Assembly (NCBI GenBank): GCA_045807945.1
Contig: JBJMGI010000067.1
Span: 1 to 52,937, forward strand
Length of the DNA: 52,937 nucleotides
From: CAVQGF01 sp045807945
GTDB taxonomy: Bacteria; Acidobacteriota; Terriglobia; Terriglobales; Acidobacteriaceae
Reading direction: 5' to 3'
Shown: in pieces, positions 32,116 through 41,600 of the stretch
Layout: every line of letters starts with the position of its first letter
Position numbering within the stretch: the stretch's first letter is position 1
The notes under the pieces: generated by a model
The model's input: only the letters and a program-made list of their open reading frames with translations
Told to the model about the DNA's origin: nothing
Database searches by the model: none
Position numbers and translations under genes: made by a program

Positions 32116-34151
32116 TAGGGTTTATCTTGCCGCGGTTGTACTCCCGGCGCGGCCGGTTCGTGTGAAACCTGCCCACGTTCGGCGTCGTCCATGACGATCC
32201 CGTTCCTAGTGAGCGTCAGCCCGACAACACGGTCCAGCTCGACTCGCGATTTTTCATACGCTGTCATCGCCGACACCAGATTCGATTCCGCCTGTACCAG
32301 ATCGCGCTGCGATTGTAGTACCAGGAAATTCGTCGAGGCTCCCACCTGATACTTCTGCTGTTCGGCCTCGAGCGTCTGCTGCGCCAGGTCGCGCCCCGCC
32401 TGCGCGGCTTCCACACGCGCGCGGTCTTGTTGCGCGCTGAATTGCGCGTTGCGGACCTCGATGCGGACTTGATTCTCCAATTGCTGCAAACGTGCCTGCG
32501 CCTGGCGAAGCTCAAGTTCAGACCTTGTCTGGTCAGCCTGCGCAGCGCGATTGCGGATCGGGATCGTAACGTTCAGCCCAACGGCGTACGAGGGAAAATC
32601 TCTGCTGAACGCTGTATCGAAGGCGTCACCGTAGGTGCCTAAGAACGGGATCGGAGCAGTTCCTGTTCCGCCACCCGTCCCACCGCCCCCTCCTCCGCCG
32701 CAGCCGAAGCCGGATCCGGGAGGGCAGAGTGCGTTTGTAGAACCGGCGAGCCCGCTTCCGCCATATGTTCCGAAGATATCCACCGTGGGCAACAGCGCAT
32801 TGCGAGCAGAAGACTTCGTGATCTCACGGTTCGTTAGATCGATGCGCGCCTGCGCCAGCTCAGGACGATGCGCGAGCGCGTCTGCGATCAAATCTTGAGT
32901 CGGGATGACGGGTTCTTCTGCCGGAACCTGCATGATGTCCGTGGGCACAACCTCAGCGTGGTCGAGCAGATCATTCGTGACGTTTCGCGCGATTGCGTTC
33001 TTCATCAGCAGCTGCTGCAACTGCAGCGTGGATTGCGCGATGATCAAGTCCTGCCGCCGGGCAGCCAGATCGCTTTTTGCGCGCACGATCTCGATGGGAG
33101 CCATCGTGCCCACATCGACTTGCGCCTGGTTGTCGCTGACTGTCTTCTCGGCGAGCGCGACCGAGCGCTCCTGCACCTTTACCGCTTCGAAGGCGCTCAC
33201 CAGATCCCAATAGATGTTCTGGATCTGGGAAATGGTCGAGATCACCTGCTGGCGGAAAGCAACGTCGGCTATCTCGCGATTGTTGCGGGCAATGCGGATG
33301 AACCGAAGATTCGGCCCTAGGCCGAACCCCGTGAGCAGATGCTGCCGCACGGTGACGGCCCAATTTGATGTGTAATTCGGGTTTAGCAGCGATCGAATGC
33401 TGTTGCTGTAACTTCTTTGATTCTGGATCCCAAAGTTCATGCTGGTGCCGGTCGCCCAGGCTTGCCCGTAGCTCATGTTCACGAAGCCGCTATGCCCATA
33501 CAAAGCGTTCGTGCCGCTCGTCACAGCGTTGGATAACGGAGTATGGTTATCGTTGATGCCGATGTTCGACGAGAAAGACGGGTCGTAAGAATCTAAGCTC
33601 GAGCCCACACCCGTAGTCGAGCTGACCTGCCCGGCGACTCCTGTCGCGGCTCCCCCGGACCCCACGCTGGTTCCACCCGCTCCCCCACCGCTGGATGCTC
33701 CAGCAGTCGCGGAAGCAGAGCCACTGCCTCCACCGCTCGTCGATCCGATTCCGCTGCCGGTTCCGCCGGGCGTGTTCTGAACAACTCCAGTCGGGACACC
33801 GCGCGCGGCCGCTCCTGCTTTCGTGCGCAGCACATCCGTATCTGCAATCGATAAGTTGTACCGTGCGATGACTAAGTCGAGATTGTTCTCGAGCGCTAGT
33901 GCGATGGCGTCGTTCAAAGAGAGTTGCAGCTTCCCGTCGCGGATCACGCGACTCATTCGGTCGGTGTTGGTGAAGTTCGGCGGAGGCACGCCGCGAGGAA
34001 TGTAAGGGAAGAAGAAGTCGGGAATATGAGAGTGGGGCTTGGAATAATCGGGCGGCCGCGTCTGCTTCGGCGCGTTCGCGTCATCGGCGAAGCAGAACGG
34101 TAGCAGGAACACGGTTACGAACATCGCAACGGCTTTGCAACATCTGCGCAT
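32115..34151 (-). CDS. TolC-family outer-membrane channel of the MacAB-type operon
   Basis: A 678-aa TolC-type protein starting at the ATG with AGGAG eight bases upstream; a TTG three bases earlier is also possible. Signal peptide, then YSKPHSHIPDFFFPYIPRG, then first repeat LNDAIALALENNLDLVIARYNL near 80-101, a Gly/Ser-rich insert at about 125-180, a poly-Gly loop near 480-500, and second repeat RNRAAQADQTRSELELRQAQ. It is a paralogue of the TolC at 8388-10553, with the insert at the same place. It forms the outer-membrane exit for the split MacB exporter flanking it. Confidence 0.92.
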   Translation of the reverse strand: MRRCCKAVAMFVTVFLLPFCFADDANAPKQTRPPDYSKPHSHIPDFFFPYIPRGVPPPNFTNTDRMSRVIRDGKLQLSLNDAIALALENNLDLVIARYNLSIADTDVLRTKAGAAARGVPTGVVQNTPGGTGSGIGSTSGGGSGSASATAGASSGGGAGGTSVGSGGAATGVAGQVSSTTGVGSSLDSYDPSFSSNIGINDNHTPLSNAVTSGTNALYGHSGFVNMSYGQAWATGTSMNFGIQNQRSYSNSIRSLLNPNYTSNWAVTVRQHLLTGFGLGPNLRFIRIARNNREIADVAFRQQVISTISQIQNIYWDLVSAFEAVKVQERSVALAEKTVSDNQAQVDVGTMAPIEIVRAKSDLAARRQDLIIAQSTLQLQQLLMKNAIARNVTNDLLDHAEVVPTDIMQVPAEEPVIPTQDLIADALAHRPELAQARIDLTNREITKSSARNALLPTVDIFGTYGGSGLAGSTNALCPPGSGFGCGGGGGGGTGGGTGTAPIPFLGTYGDAFDTAFSRDFPSYAVGLNVTIPIRNRAAQADQTRSELELRQAQARLQQLENQVRIEVRNAQFSAQQDRARVEAAQAGRDLAQQTLEAEQQKYQVGASTNFLVLQSQRDLVQAESNLVSAMTAYEKSRVELDRVVGLTLTRNGIVMDDAERGQVSHEPAAPGVQPRQDKP

Positions 34152-34188
34152 CAAGGCTCCTGCTCGTCCCTAAAAAATTTGCGAACCC

Positions 34189-34977
34189 TCAATCTTCGAT
34201 CGTCGGCATGGTGCGGAGAACCTCGTCGGCCCTCAACCTGGTTGCGACTGGAATGTCCTTGCCGAGCTTGCCGTCGCGGAACACGATGTTTCTTTTCGCG
34301 TATTGCGAGATGTCTTGCTCGTGCGTCACCAGGACGATCGTCAAACCTTGCTGCTCGTTCAAGCGCTGCAAGATCTCCATCACCTCGACGGACGTTCGAC
34401 TGTCAAGATTGCCCGTCGGTTCATCGGCCAGCAGGATCGCGGGCTGATTCACCAGCGCGCGCGCAATCGCGACCCGCTGTTGCTGCCCGCCCGAGAGCTG
34501 CGAAGGGAAGTGATGGCTTCGATCTCCCAAGCCCACCATCTCCAGCGCTTTGTGGGCGCGGATCGAGCGTTCCTCCCTGGCGATGTTCGCGTACATGGTC
34601 GGCAGCTCAGCATTTTCTAACGCCGTAGTACGGCTCAGGAGATTGAATCCCTGAAACACAAACCCGATCTTCTGATTCCGGATGGCGGCAAGCTCGCGCT
34701 TGCTCAACTTCAAAGTGTCGATACCTTCGAGCCAATAGGATCCGCTGCTGGGTTTGTCGAGGCAGCCCAGGATGTTCATGAACGTGGACTTGCCGCTTCC
34801 GCTCGATCCCATCACGGCGACGAACTCACCGCGCGCGATTTCCACCGATATCCCACGCAACGCGTGCACCTGCGTCTCGCCCAGGTCGTAGTACTTGTGC
34901 ACGTCTTTCACCTGGATCAGCTTTTCGCCCGCGACTGATGTGGAACCCCAAGCAGCGCTTTGAGAGATGGTGGCCAT
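34189..34977 (-). CDS. MacB/LolD-type ABC ATPase
   Basis: A 262-aa ATPase: Walker A GSSGSGKS at 57-64, signature LSGGQ at 161-165, Walker B ILLADEP with Asp185/Glu186, and H-loop VTHEQDI. The typical LolD/MacB elements NILGCLDKPSSG and FVFQGFNLL are present. It lies nine bases after the adaptor gene and 38 bases before tolC. In E. coli MacB the ATPase and permease are one chain; here they are two genes with tolC between. Substrates of such systems include macrolides, peptides and lipoproteins; none can be picked here. Confidence 0.94.
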   Translation of the reverse strand: MATISQSAAWGSTSVAGEKLIQVKDVHKYYDLGETQVHALRGISVEIARGEFVAVMGSSGSGKSTFMNILGCLDKPSSGSYWLEGIDTLKLSKRELAAIRNQKIGFVFQGFNLLSRTTALENAELPTMYANIAREERSIRAHKALEMVGLGDRSHHFPSQLSGGQQQRVAIARALVNQPAILLADEPTGNLDSRTSVEVMEILQRLNEQQGLTIVLVTHEQDISQYAKRNIVFRDGKLGKDIPVATRLRADEVLRTMPTIED

Positions 34978-34986
34978 CGCGGGGCG

Positions 34987-36384
34987 TTAGCGTCCTCGAC
35001 CGCCTCCGCTTCCCGGTAGGGGAGCGCCGGTCTGCGGCCTGAGGCCAGATTTCGACGCTGCGCCGGTAATAACCTGGTCGCCTTCTTGCAGCTGGCCTTG
35101 CACAACCTGCGCGATCTCAGTGACGGTGTGGTCGGTGATTCCGATCTTTACTTTCACCGGCTCTAGAGAATTATCGGGATGCACTTTCCATAGAATCGCC
35201 TGGTCAGCATTGCGCTGGCCTTGAGCTTGTCCGCCGGAACCGCCATTGCCATTCGGCTGCCCGCTTCCGCCACCCTGGCCGCGACCGCCTCCACTTCCAT
35301 TGCCCGCACCGCGTCCACCGCCTCCGCCGCAGCCAGGCCCGGTGATCTGGTATTGCTTGCAAAGTTCAGCGAGCTTCGTTGCGTCGAGTTCGGGCTTGTA
35401 TCGCAGCGCCATATTCGATACGCGCAGCACGGCATCCGCGGTTGCGACGGGAATGGTCACGTACGCAGTCATCCCGGGGAAGAGCTTCCTCTCGGGATTA
35501 TCGAAGTTCACCACCGTATCGTAAGTGGTCACGTTTTGCACTGTCGTGGGGTTCATCCGGATCTGCGAAACCACGCCGCGAAAAGTTTCTTTCGGGAAAG
35601 CGTCCACCTTGAAAGTGACTTCCTGCCCGGGGCGGATTCCGCCTACGTCGGATTCATCCGTCTTCGCATAGACCTGCATCTTCGTGAGGTCCTGCGCGAT
35701 AGAGAACAAGGTTGGCGCCTGCAGCGAAGCGGCAACGGTCTGTCCCACGTCCACGTTTCGGCTTACGACGGTTCCATCGATGGGCGCGCGGATGATGGTG
35801 TGATCCAGATTGGTTTGCGCAACGGAGAGGGCAGCTGACTTCTGACTTTGGTCCGCGATCGATTGGTTCAGGTCCGCCTGCGCCGCTGCGACCGCCGCAT
35901 TCGCGGTTTCGCTGTTAGCGCGTGCCAGATCGAGCTGCTGTTGGCTGAAGACTCCCTTCGCCGCGAGCGTCGACGTGCGGTCAAAGTCAGCCTTCGCCTG
36001 CGCAGCCGTGGCTCTTGCTTTCTCCAGATTGGCTTTCGCCGTCGAAGTGTTCGCGCGCGACTTTTCCAGATCGGCTCGCGCCTGCAGTACCGCTCCTTCG
36101 AATAAAGAAGGATCGATGCGCGCGATCACCTGGTTCTTCTTCACTGCAGAATTGAAGTCGGCGTGCAGCTCAGAGATCGTGCCCGAAACTTGTGATCCTA
36201 CTTGTACCGTCGTGACGGCATTGATGGTACCGGTGGCGTCGACTACCTGCTTGATGTTGCCGCGCGAAACCTTGTCCTTGAAGTATTCGGTCTGGCCTTT
36301 GCGGGTGAAAGCGAACGAGGCCAGCACGATGATGGCGAGCACCACCGCCGCCGCGACGAGCCACTTCTTATTATTTTGGGTCAC
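34987..36384 (-). CDS. MacA-type periplasmic adaptor with Gly-rich insert
   Basis: A 465-aa membrane-fusion protein. One N-terminal anchor (KKWLVAAAVVLAIIVLASFAF), a lipoyl half (VGSQVSGTISELHADFNSAV), a long alpha-helical hairpin at about 95-190 rich in Ala/Lys/Gln, the second lipoyl half (IRAPIDGTVVSRNVDVGQTV), and a beta-barrel domain with the RMNPTTVQNVTTYDTVV segment typical of MacA. Between about 350 and 395 is a Gly-rich tract (GGGGRGAGNGSGGG) that MacA of E. coli lacks. The start is GTG. It is the first gene of the operon and is shared by the split MacB and TolC that follow. Confidence 0.92.
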   Translation of the reverse strand: MTQNNKKWLVAAAVVLAIIVLASFAFTRKGQTEYFKDKVSRGNIKQVVDATGTINAVTTVQVGSQVSGTISELHADFNSAVKKNQVIARIDPSLFEGAVLQARADLEKSRANTSTAKANLEKARATAAQAKADFDRTSTLAAKGVFSQQQLDLARANSETANAAVAAAQADLNQSIADQSQKSAALSVAQTNLDHTIIRAPIDGTVVSRNVDVGQTVAASLQAPTLFSIAQDLTKMQVYAKTDESDVGGIRPGQEVTFKVDAFPKETFRGVVSQIRMNPTTVQNVTTYDTVVNFDNPERKLFPGMTAYVTIPVATADAVLRVSNMALRYKPELDATKLAELCKQYQITGPGCGGGGGRGAGNGSGGGRGQGGGSGQPNGNGGSGGQAQGQRNADQAILWKVHPDNSLEPVKVKIGITDHTVTEIAQVVQGQLQEGDQVITGAASKSGLRPQTGAPLPGSGGGRGR

Positions 36385-36492
36385 GAGTGCGCACCGGAGT
36401 ACGAAGTATCGTCGATTCGATTAAGGATGAGAACCAGAGATATTACCTTAGGAATGTCTTAGTTAGACGTAAAACGGCTCACGTTGCGACTA

Positions 36493-36522
36493 CAAAAAAA
36501 GGCGAGGCCGAAGCCTCGCCTT
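36493..36522 (-). terminator. Intrinsic terminator after the double-barrel gene
   Basis: A 10-base stem, AAGGCGAGGC paired with GCCTCGCCTT around a 4-base loop. On the minus strand the stem is followed by a run of T, 21 bases beyond the stop of the gene ending at 36543. It also separates that gene from macA, which is transcribed in the same direction. Confidence 0.88.
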
Positions 36523-36542
36523 GGTGAAGGTTGAGCGTTGAA

Positions 36543-38453
36543 CTAGAAGGTAAGGAACACGCCACCTGAAGCGTGGATCTGGTTGAATGACCCGGTATTT
36601 TGCTTCACGACGCCGCTAGGCGCGACCACAGCCCCGGGAGTGCCGAGGAAGCCGTCAACGTCGATCGTATTGAAGGTCTGCTTGAAATCGCCCGGGAAGC
36701 TGACCACATCCTTCACATCGGTGCGGAAGCCCCAATGACGCGCGACATAATATTTGAAGCCGGCTCCGAAATCGAAAGCAAATCCAGATTCGGAACTGCT
36801 CCTCTTATCAATGTCCATGCGATGCAAACCGCCGGCACCGTCGGATGCAGTGGCGATGATGTAGGTGCGAGGATTGCCGAACCAGTTCTCCCAACCCAAT
36901 CCCGCTCCGATGTAAGGAACCAACCGTGATTTTGTGTTGAAGCTACGGTTCACATTAAAGAGATAGGTGTTCTGGTTTCCTCGCGCGGTGCCGTCGAATC
37001 CTCCTGCATACATAAACAACTTATCGCTTTCAGGGGTGGTGTTGCTGCAGCAACGCTCATCAGCGAACCAGCGGCTCACCACCATATCGCGCTGGTCCTC
37101 GTTCGTGTAGTGGGTGCCAGTGCCCGAGTGGATGTACTGGAATTCCAGCTGCCATTCGGGAGTGAGGTTGAACCCGATCTGGCCCGATGTTGACCAGCCG
37201 CTACCAGGCTCGATGCCACCATTGGTCAGGAACGCGGGAGCCGCTTGCGCGAGCTTCGTGTTGTAGACGCCGATCCCGAAGCGGCTGAAGTCCTGCGAGA
37301 GATCACAGCTAAGAGCGACAGTTTCTGCGCATGTAGTGTCTCCTCCGGAGAAGGAGCTGCCACGCGTGGCGCCAAAATTCCAGCTGATCTCGAAGCGATC
37401 ATTCAAGCTTTCACGATCGCCGCTGTGACCCGCCCCACCTGTCGAAGCAAGCTCGCCGCCAAAATTCCAGAACACGCCGCCGCTGAACAGACTCTGGCTG
37501 AAGCGCCCGCTCTGGCCGGTTTGGCCGGTAAGCGGCTGCAATGCGCCGGCCACACCGTTATGGCCGCTGGCGTCAATAGCGCTGAATCGGTTGTCAAGCT
37601 GCGGATAGCTGAATACGTTGGTGAAGTCCCCGCGCAGGCCGAAATGCGAAGTCACGTAGTACTTGGCTCCCGCCTGTACATCGAAGGCGAAGCCGGTCGC
37701 GCTTCCTGCATTCTTTGTAAAGATCGCCTCTTCAAATGGGGTGTCGTTTGCCGTGAACGCGTCAATTGCTACGCGCGGACCGCCGTACCAGCTCACAGCA
37801 CCGACGCCGGCACCGATATAGGGCACCAGGCGGTTGCCCACATTAAAATTGCGATTAAGGTTCACCAACCACATATTCTGATCGCCACGCGGCTTGCCAT
37901 TAGCATTGCCGATGAATGTAGCGGTACGCGGTAAATTATTTCCCGTTCCGCCGGCTACGAAAATCGCCATATTTTGGTCAAGCAGGCGCTGATTGTCGAA
38001 TGCAACGTCGGATCGCGAGTGGTTCCACGTGAATTCCAGTTGCCATTTGGGATTGAAGTTCCATCCCAGTCGCAAACCTATAAACGCCCCGCTTCCCGGC
38101 TTCACTCCGCCGAAGCGCTGGAACATGCGAATCCCAGAGAGTTGCGAAGGATAGATACCGCCACCGCTAATGTCGTGGTTGAGAGATTGGGTCACCTCGC
38201 ATCCGTTTGGAACGCCTTCTTTGCATGAGCCGTGATCAGGGTTCCCAAGGTTGCCGCCCAAGGCTCCCCCGCCTTGTATTGAAAGTTCAAACCGATGTGA
38301 CATCCAGTTCGACCCAGAGGGCGATGGGGCTTCAGGTGTCGCCACCTTCGGCATTAAAGAGCTGTCGGGAGTGGACTGCGCAAACGCACTCATGCTCAAC
38401 AACACGCAAACCGCAAGTGCGGTAATGGTCAACATCTTGACGAGGTGCGACAT
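36543..38453 (-). CDS. Exported protein with two tandem outer-membrane beta-barrel domains
   Basis: A 636-aa protein, started at the ATG with GGAGG upstream that opens signal peptide SHLVKMLTITALAVCVLLSMSAFAQ. It contains two homologous halves, each with the order FNPKWQLEFTWNHS / LTPEWQLEFQYIHS, NMWLVNLNRNFN / NTYLFNVNRSFN, RLVPYIGAG and KYYVxxHxGxRxDxxxVxSFP, and each ending in a GGVFxxF strand. The C-terminus is Phe. Each half looks like an OmpW/OmpA-like 8-strand barrel. The halves may form two barrels or one larger barrel. It lies downstream of the 2470-aa gene on the same strand, 199 bases apart. Confidence 0.85.
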   Translation of the reverse strand: MSHLVKMLTITALAVCVLLSMSAFAQSTPDSSLMPKVATPEAPSPSGSNWMSHRFELSIQGGGALGGNLGNPDHGSCKEGVPNGCEVTQSLNHDISGGGIYPSQLSGIRMFQRFGGVKPGSGAFIGLRLGWNFNPKWQLEFTWNHSRSDVAFDNQRLLDQNMAIFVAGGTGNNLPRTATFIGNANGKPRGDQNMWLVNLNRNFNVGNRLVPYIGAGVGAVSWYGGPRVAIDAFTANDTPFEEAIFTKNAGSATGFAFDVQAGAKYYVTSHFGLRGDFTNVFSYPQLDNRFSAIDASGHNGVAGALQPLTGQTGQSGRFSQSLFSGGVFWNFGGELASTGGAGHSGDRESLNDRFEISWNFGATRGSSFSGGDTTCAETVALSCDLSQDFSRFGIGVYNTKLAQAAPAFLTNGGIEPGSGWSTSGQIGFNLTPEWQLEFQYIHSGTGTHYTNEDQRDMVVSRWFADERCCSNTTPESDKLFMYAGGFDGTARGNQNTYLFNVNRSFNTKSRLVPYIGAGLGWENWFGNPRTYIIATASDGAGGLHRMDIDKRSSSESGFAFDFGAGFKYYVARHWGFRTDVKDVVSFPGDFKQTFNTIDVDGFLGTPGAVVAPSGVVKQNTGSFNQIHASGGVFLTF

Positions 38454-38563
38454 GGATCCTCCAGGGATCTCTGAAATGGAGCCCACGCCTTGCAACTGGC
38501 GTTTTACGACGCTTTCTCGGATGGGCGGAAGTGTAGAGGTCTTTTACCTAGGTGTCAAACAAA

Positions 38564-38596
38564 AAATCGCATTAAATCCATTAGCTTGTGCGATTT
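38564..38596 (-). terminator. Weak hairpin downstream of the 2470-aa gene
   Basis: Arms AAATCGCA and TGCGATTT separated by 17 bases; on the minus strand the second arm runs on into TTTTTTG. It lies 56 bases after the stop of the giant gene. The long loop and AT-rich stem make termination plausible but weak. Confidence 0.45.
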
Positions 38597-38651
38597 AGGG
38601 ATTAGTAATCCTAGTAACATGTGGGGTTACACGGGAAGTAACCGCCAATTC

Positions 38652-41600
38652 TCACTGGATTTGGCCCGTGATAGCGATTTGGTGAGGACCACTTATCCCC
38701 GCTTGGTCCGTCACCTTCGTTAGGCTGCCCGTCGCCTGGTCAATCGTGAAAATAGAAACGTTACCGCTTAGTTTGTTGGGGACATATAGGAATTGTCCTG
38801 TGGGATCGCACCGGACCTGAAAGGAATTATTCCCGGTGTTGAACGACCCGGGGTTGGTGCTGCTTAGGCCTCCATTGGCGAGGTTTACGAAAAAGCCCGA
38901 GGTCGTATTCACTCCGACGTTGGCAGCGTATGCGAACCTTCCGTTTGGAGAAACTTCTACCGAATGCGGCTGGCTCAGCACGTTTGGCCCGCTTCCTGCC
39001 GGCGATAGGGAACCGTCGTTCGCGTTGATGGAGTAGATGGCTGCCGACGGCGTGCCCGATCCGACCGCGTATAAGAACCTTCCCGCCGGGTCTGTCTTTA
39101 CCCCGAAGGCCCCTCCCAGGCTCATCTGACTACCGGCCTGGCTTAAGATGCCGTTGCTGTTGATCCGGAAGGCAGTGATCTTTCCATTCGAGTCGTCAGC
39201 GGTATATAAGAAGCGTCCCGTCGGGTCTATAGTGATGTCGCGTGCAGCGGTTCCGGTAGCAGTCTCGTTAGCAATGCGAGTTACCGCCCCGGTCGTTGCA
39301 TTCATAGCGAAGGAGGAAACGTTGAACGAACCTTTGTTCGCTACATAGGCAAATCGCCCGGAAGGCTCTATCGCCACTGCAAAAGGAAGGTTTCCTGCAC
39401 TCGCAGGGTTTACGAATGAAAGCGCCCCAGTGTCCCCCACCCGGTACGAACGCAACGATCCTGCTGTAGAGAAGATCCCGACAAGAACGAACTTCCCGCG
39501 CAGATCGCTCGTAATCGCACGTGCGTCACTGAGTCCACTAACACCCCCGATGCTACTCAAAGTTCCATCAGAAGGATTGATAGAGAAACCCGAGACATTG
39601 CCGGAGTCCTGTCCCACGTATGCAAACTTCGGGGCGTAGCTGACCGGCGCGATTCCGGAGACGATGGCGATAGCCCACGGTGCTACGCGGGTGCGAACCG
39701 TCGCGCTGGTCGCAGTCACGGCGGTGAGCTGTCCGGTTCCACGGTTCACGTTGAAGATGGATAGGTCGTTCGAACCCGCATTTCCTACGAATGCATACTG
39801 ACCCGAGAGGTCGATCCCGATCGTTGCGGGTGAATTGCCGGCGCTCACGGTCGGTGTTCCTAATGCCGTGAGATGTCCGTCGGCTTGGTCCACGCTGAAC
39901 ATCGAAACTGTTCCTGCGCTGTTGGTCACATATGCAAACGCTCCCGAAGGATGAACCATGGCGCTGGTAGGACCTGTTCCCGTTGCGATCATTCCGGTAT
40001 TGGTGAGTGCTCCGGTGTTCAGGTCGATTTGGTAACTCCAAACGTCGGAGGTGCCATTGTTCACCGCGTATAGGAATTTGGCGTTTCGATCACCGGCGAG
40101 AGCCACTGGCCCGGCGCCAGCCCCGAATGGAGAACTTCCGAGGGTCGAGAGAACGCCCGAAAGCGGGTCGATCGCGAACGCAGCGATGCTTCCTGAGCTA
40201 TTCGCCGCGTACAGATACTTTCCTCGCGGCTCAGCGAAGAAAGCTGATGGGCCACTCCCGGCGAAGATTGTCGAATTGCTCGACAGCGCTCCCGTTACCG
40301 GGTCGATGTCCAGAGTTGAAATCGTGCCATCAGTCGAATTAGCCACGTATAGGAATTTGCCGCTTCTGTCCACGACCAGCGCCTTCGGTCCACTTCCTAC
40401 CACGAACGGAGATCCACCGATTGCATCCAAGTGGCCATCATTCGCGATGCTGAATGCGGAAACGTTTGCCGATCCGCTGTTGGCGATATAGACGAATCTG
40501 CGCGATGGATCCAACGCAACTGCAACCGGAGAAGTGCCGGTGAGCGCATAACCATTGTGGCGCAGCTGTCCTGTGGCCACATTTACCGTATATCCGGAGA
40601 CGGTGTTGTCGCCAGCGTTTGCAATATAAACGAAGCGTGCCACTGGAACGATGAACGTGACCGTGGGGTGCGTGGTTAGCACCACCTGGCCGGCGCCGGG
40701 ATTTGCAGTGATGGTGATCGTCTTGGTTTCGGCGGTTGTCGAACCGATGCCTCCCGTGTGTGTACCATTCGCGTCCGTGATCGTGGGTGCGCTGAGAACG
40801 TTGCCGCTTCCGCTCGAACTCAGGCTGACCGTCTGTCCGGAAACGGGATTTCCGAACGCGTCCACCAGTTGCACGGAAATCGCCGATTGAGTGATTCCAT
40901 CCGCAAGCACTCCCGTAGCAGGAGCCGCCACTGCGGTGCTCAGCGACGCCGAGATCGTAGATATATCCCCGACGAAGCCGACCGTCGGCTGTGCATTCAA
41001 TGACATCAGATTTCCGCCAGGATTTAGCGTCACCGTCGCGGAGATCGTCTTCAGCTCGGCTTTCGTGGACTTCACCGTGAACGTCGCCACACCGGAGCCG
41101 TTCGTGATCGCCGAAGCCGGCACGATCGTGTTAGCGCTGCCCGTTGATGCAAGTTGTACAGTCTGGCCGGAGATTCCGGTTCCCGCCGTCGTCTTCACCG
41201 TAACGGTGATGGTGGAACTAGCGATGTTGTTTGCGAGCACGTTGCTCGTTGGAGCTGCCACAACGGTTGATGTTGCCGGATTAACCGAGGTGATCACGAG
41301 ACTTGAGGCGCTTGATGTTCCGCCTCCCGGCGCAGGATTGAATACGGTCAACGAGTAAACGTGCGCGCTTAAAGCCTGCGCGTGTGGCACCGTCGCGGTG
41401 ATCTGGGTTGGCGAAATGAAGTTCGCGTCGAGAGCGATTGCCCCGTCTAGCATCACCTGTGCGCCCGGAACAAAGTCACTTCCGGAAAGAGTGATCATCG
41501 TCGCGGGCGCGCCGACTGTAAGCGCGTTTGGAGTCACCGTCGTAACTGTCGGCGTCAGGTTCTGCACCGTGAATGGCACCGCATTCGACGTCGCAAACGT

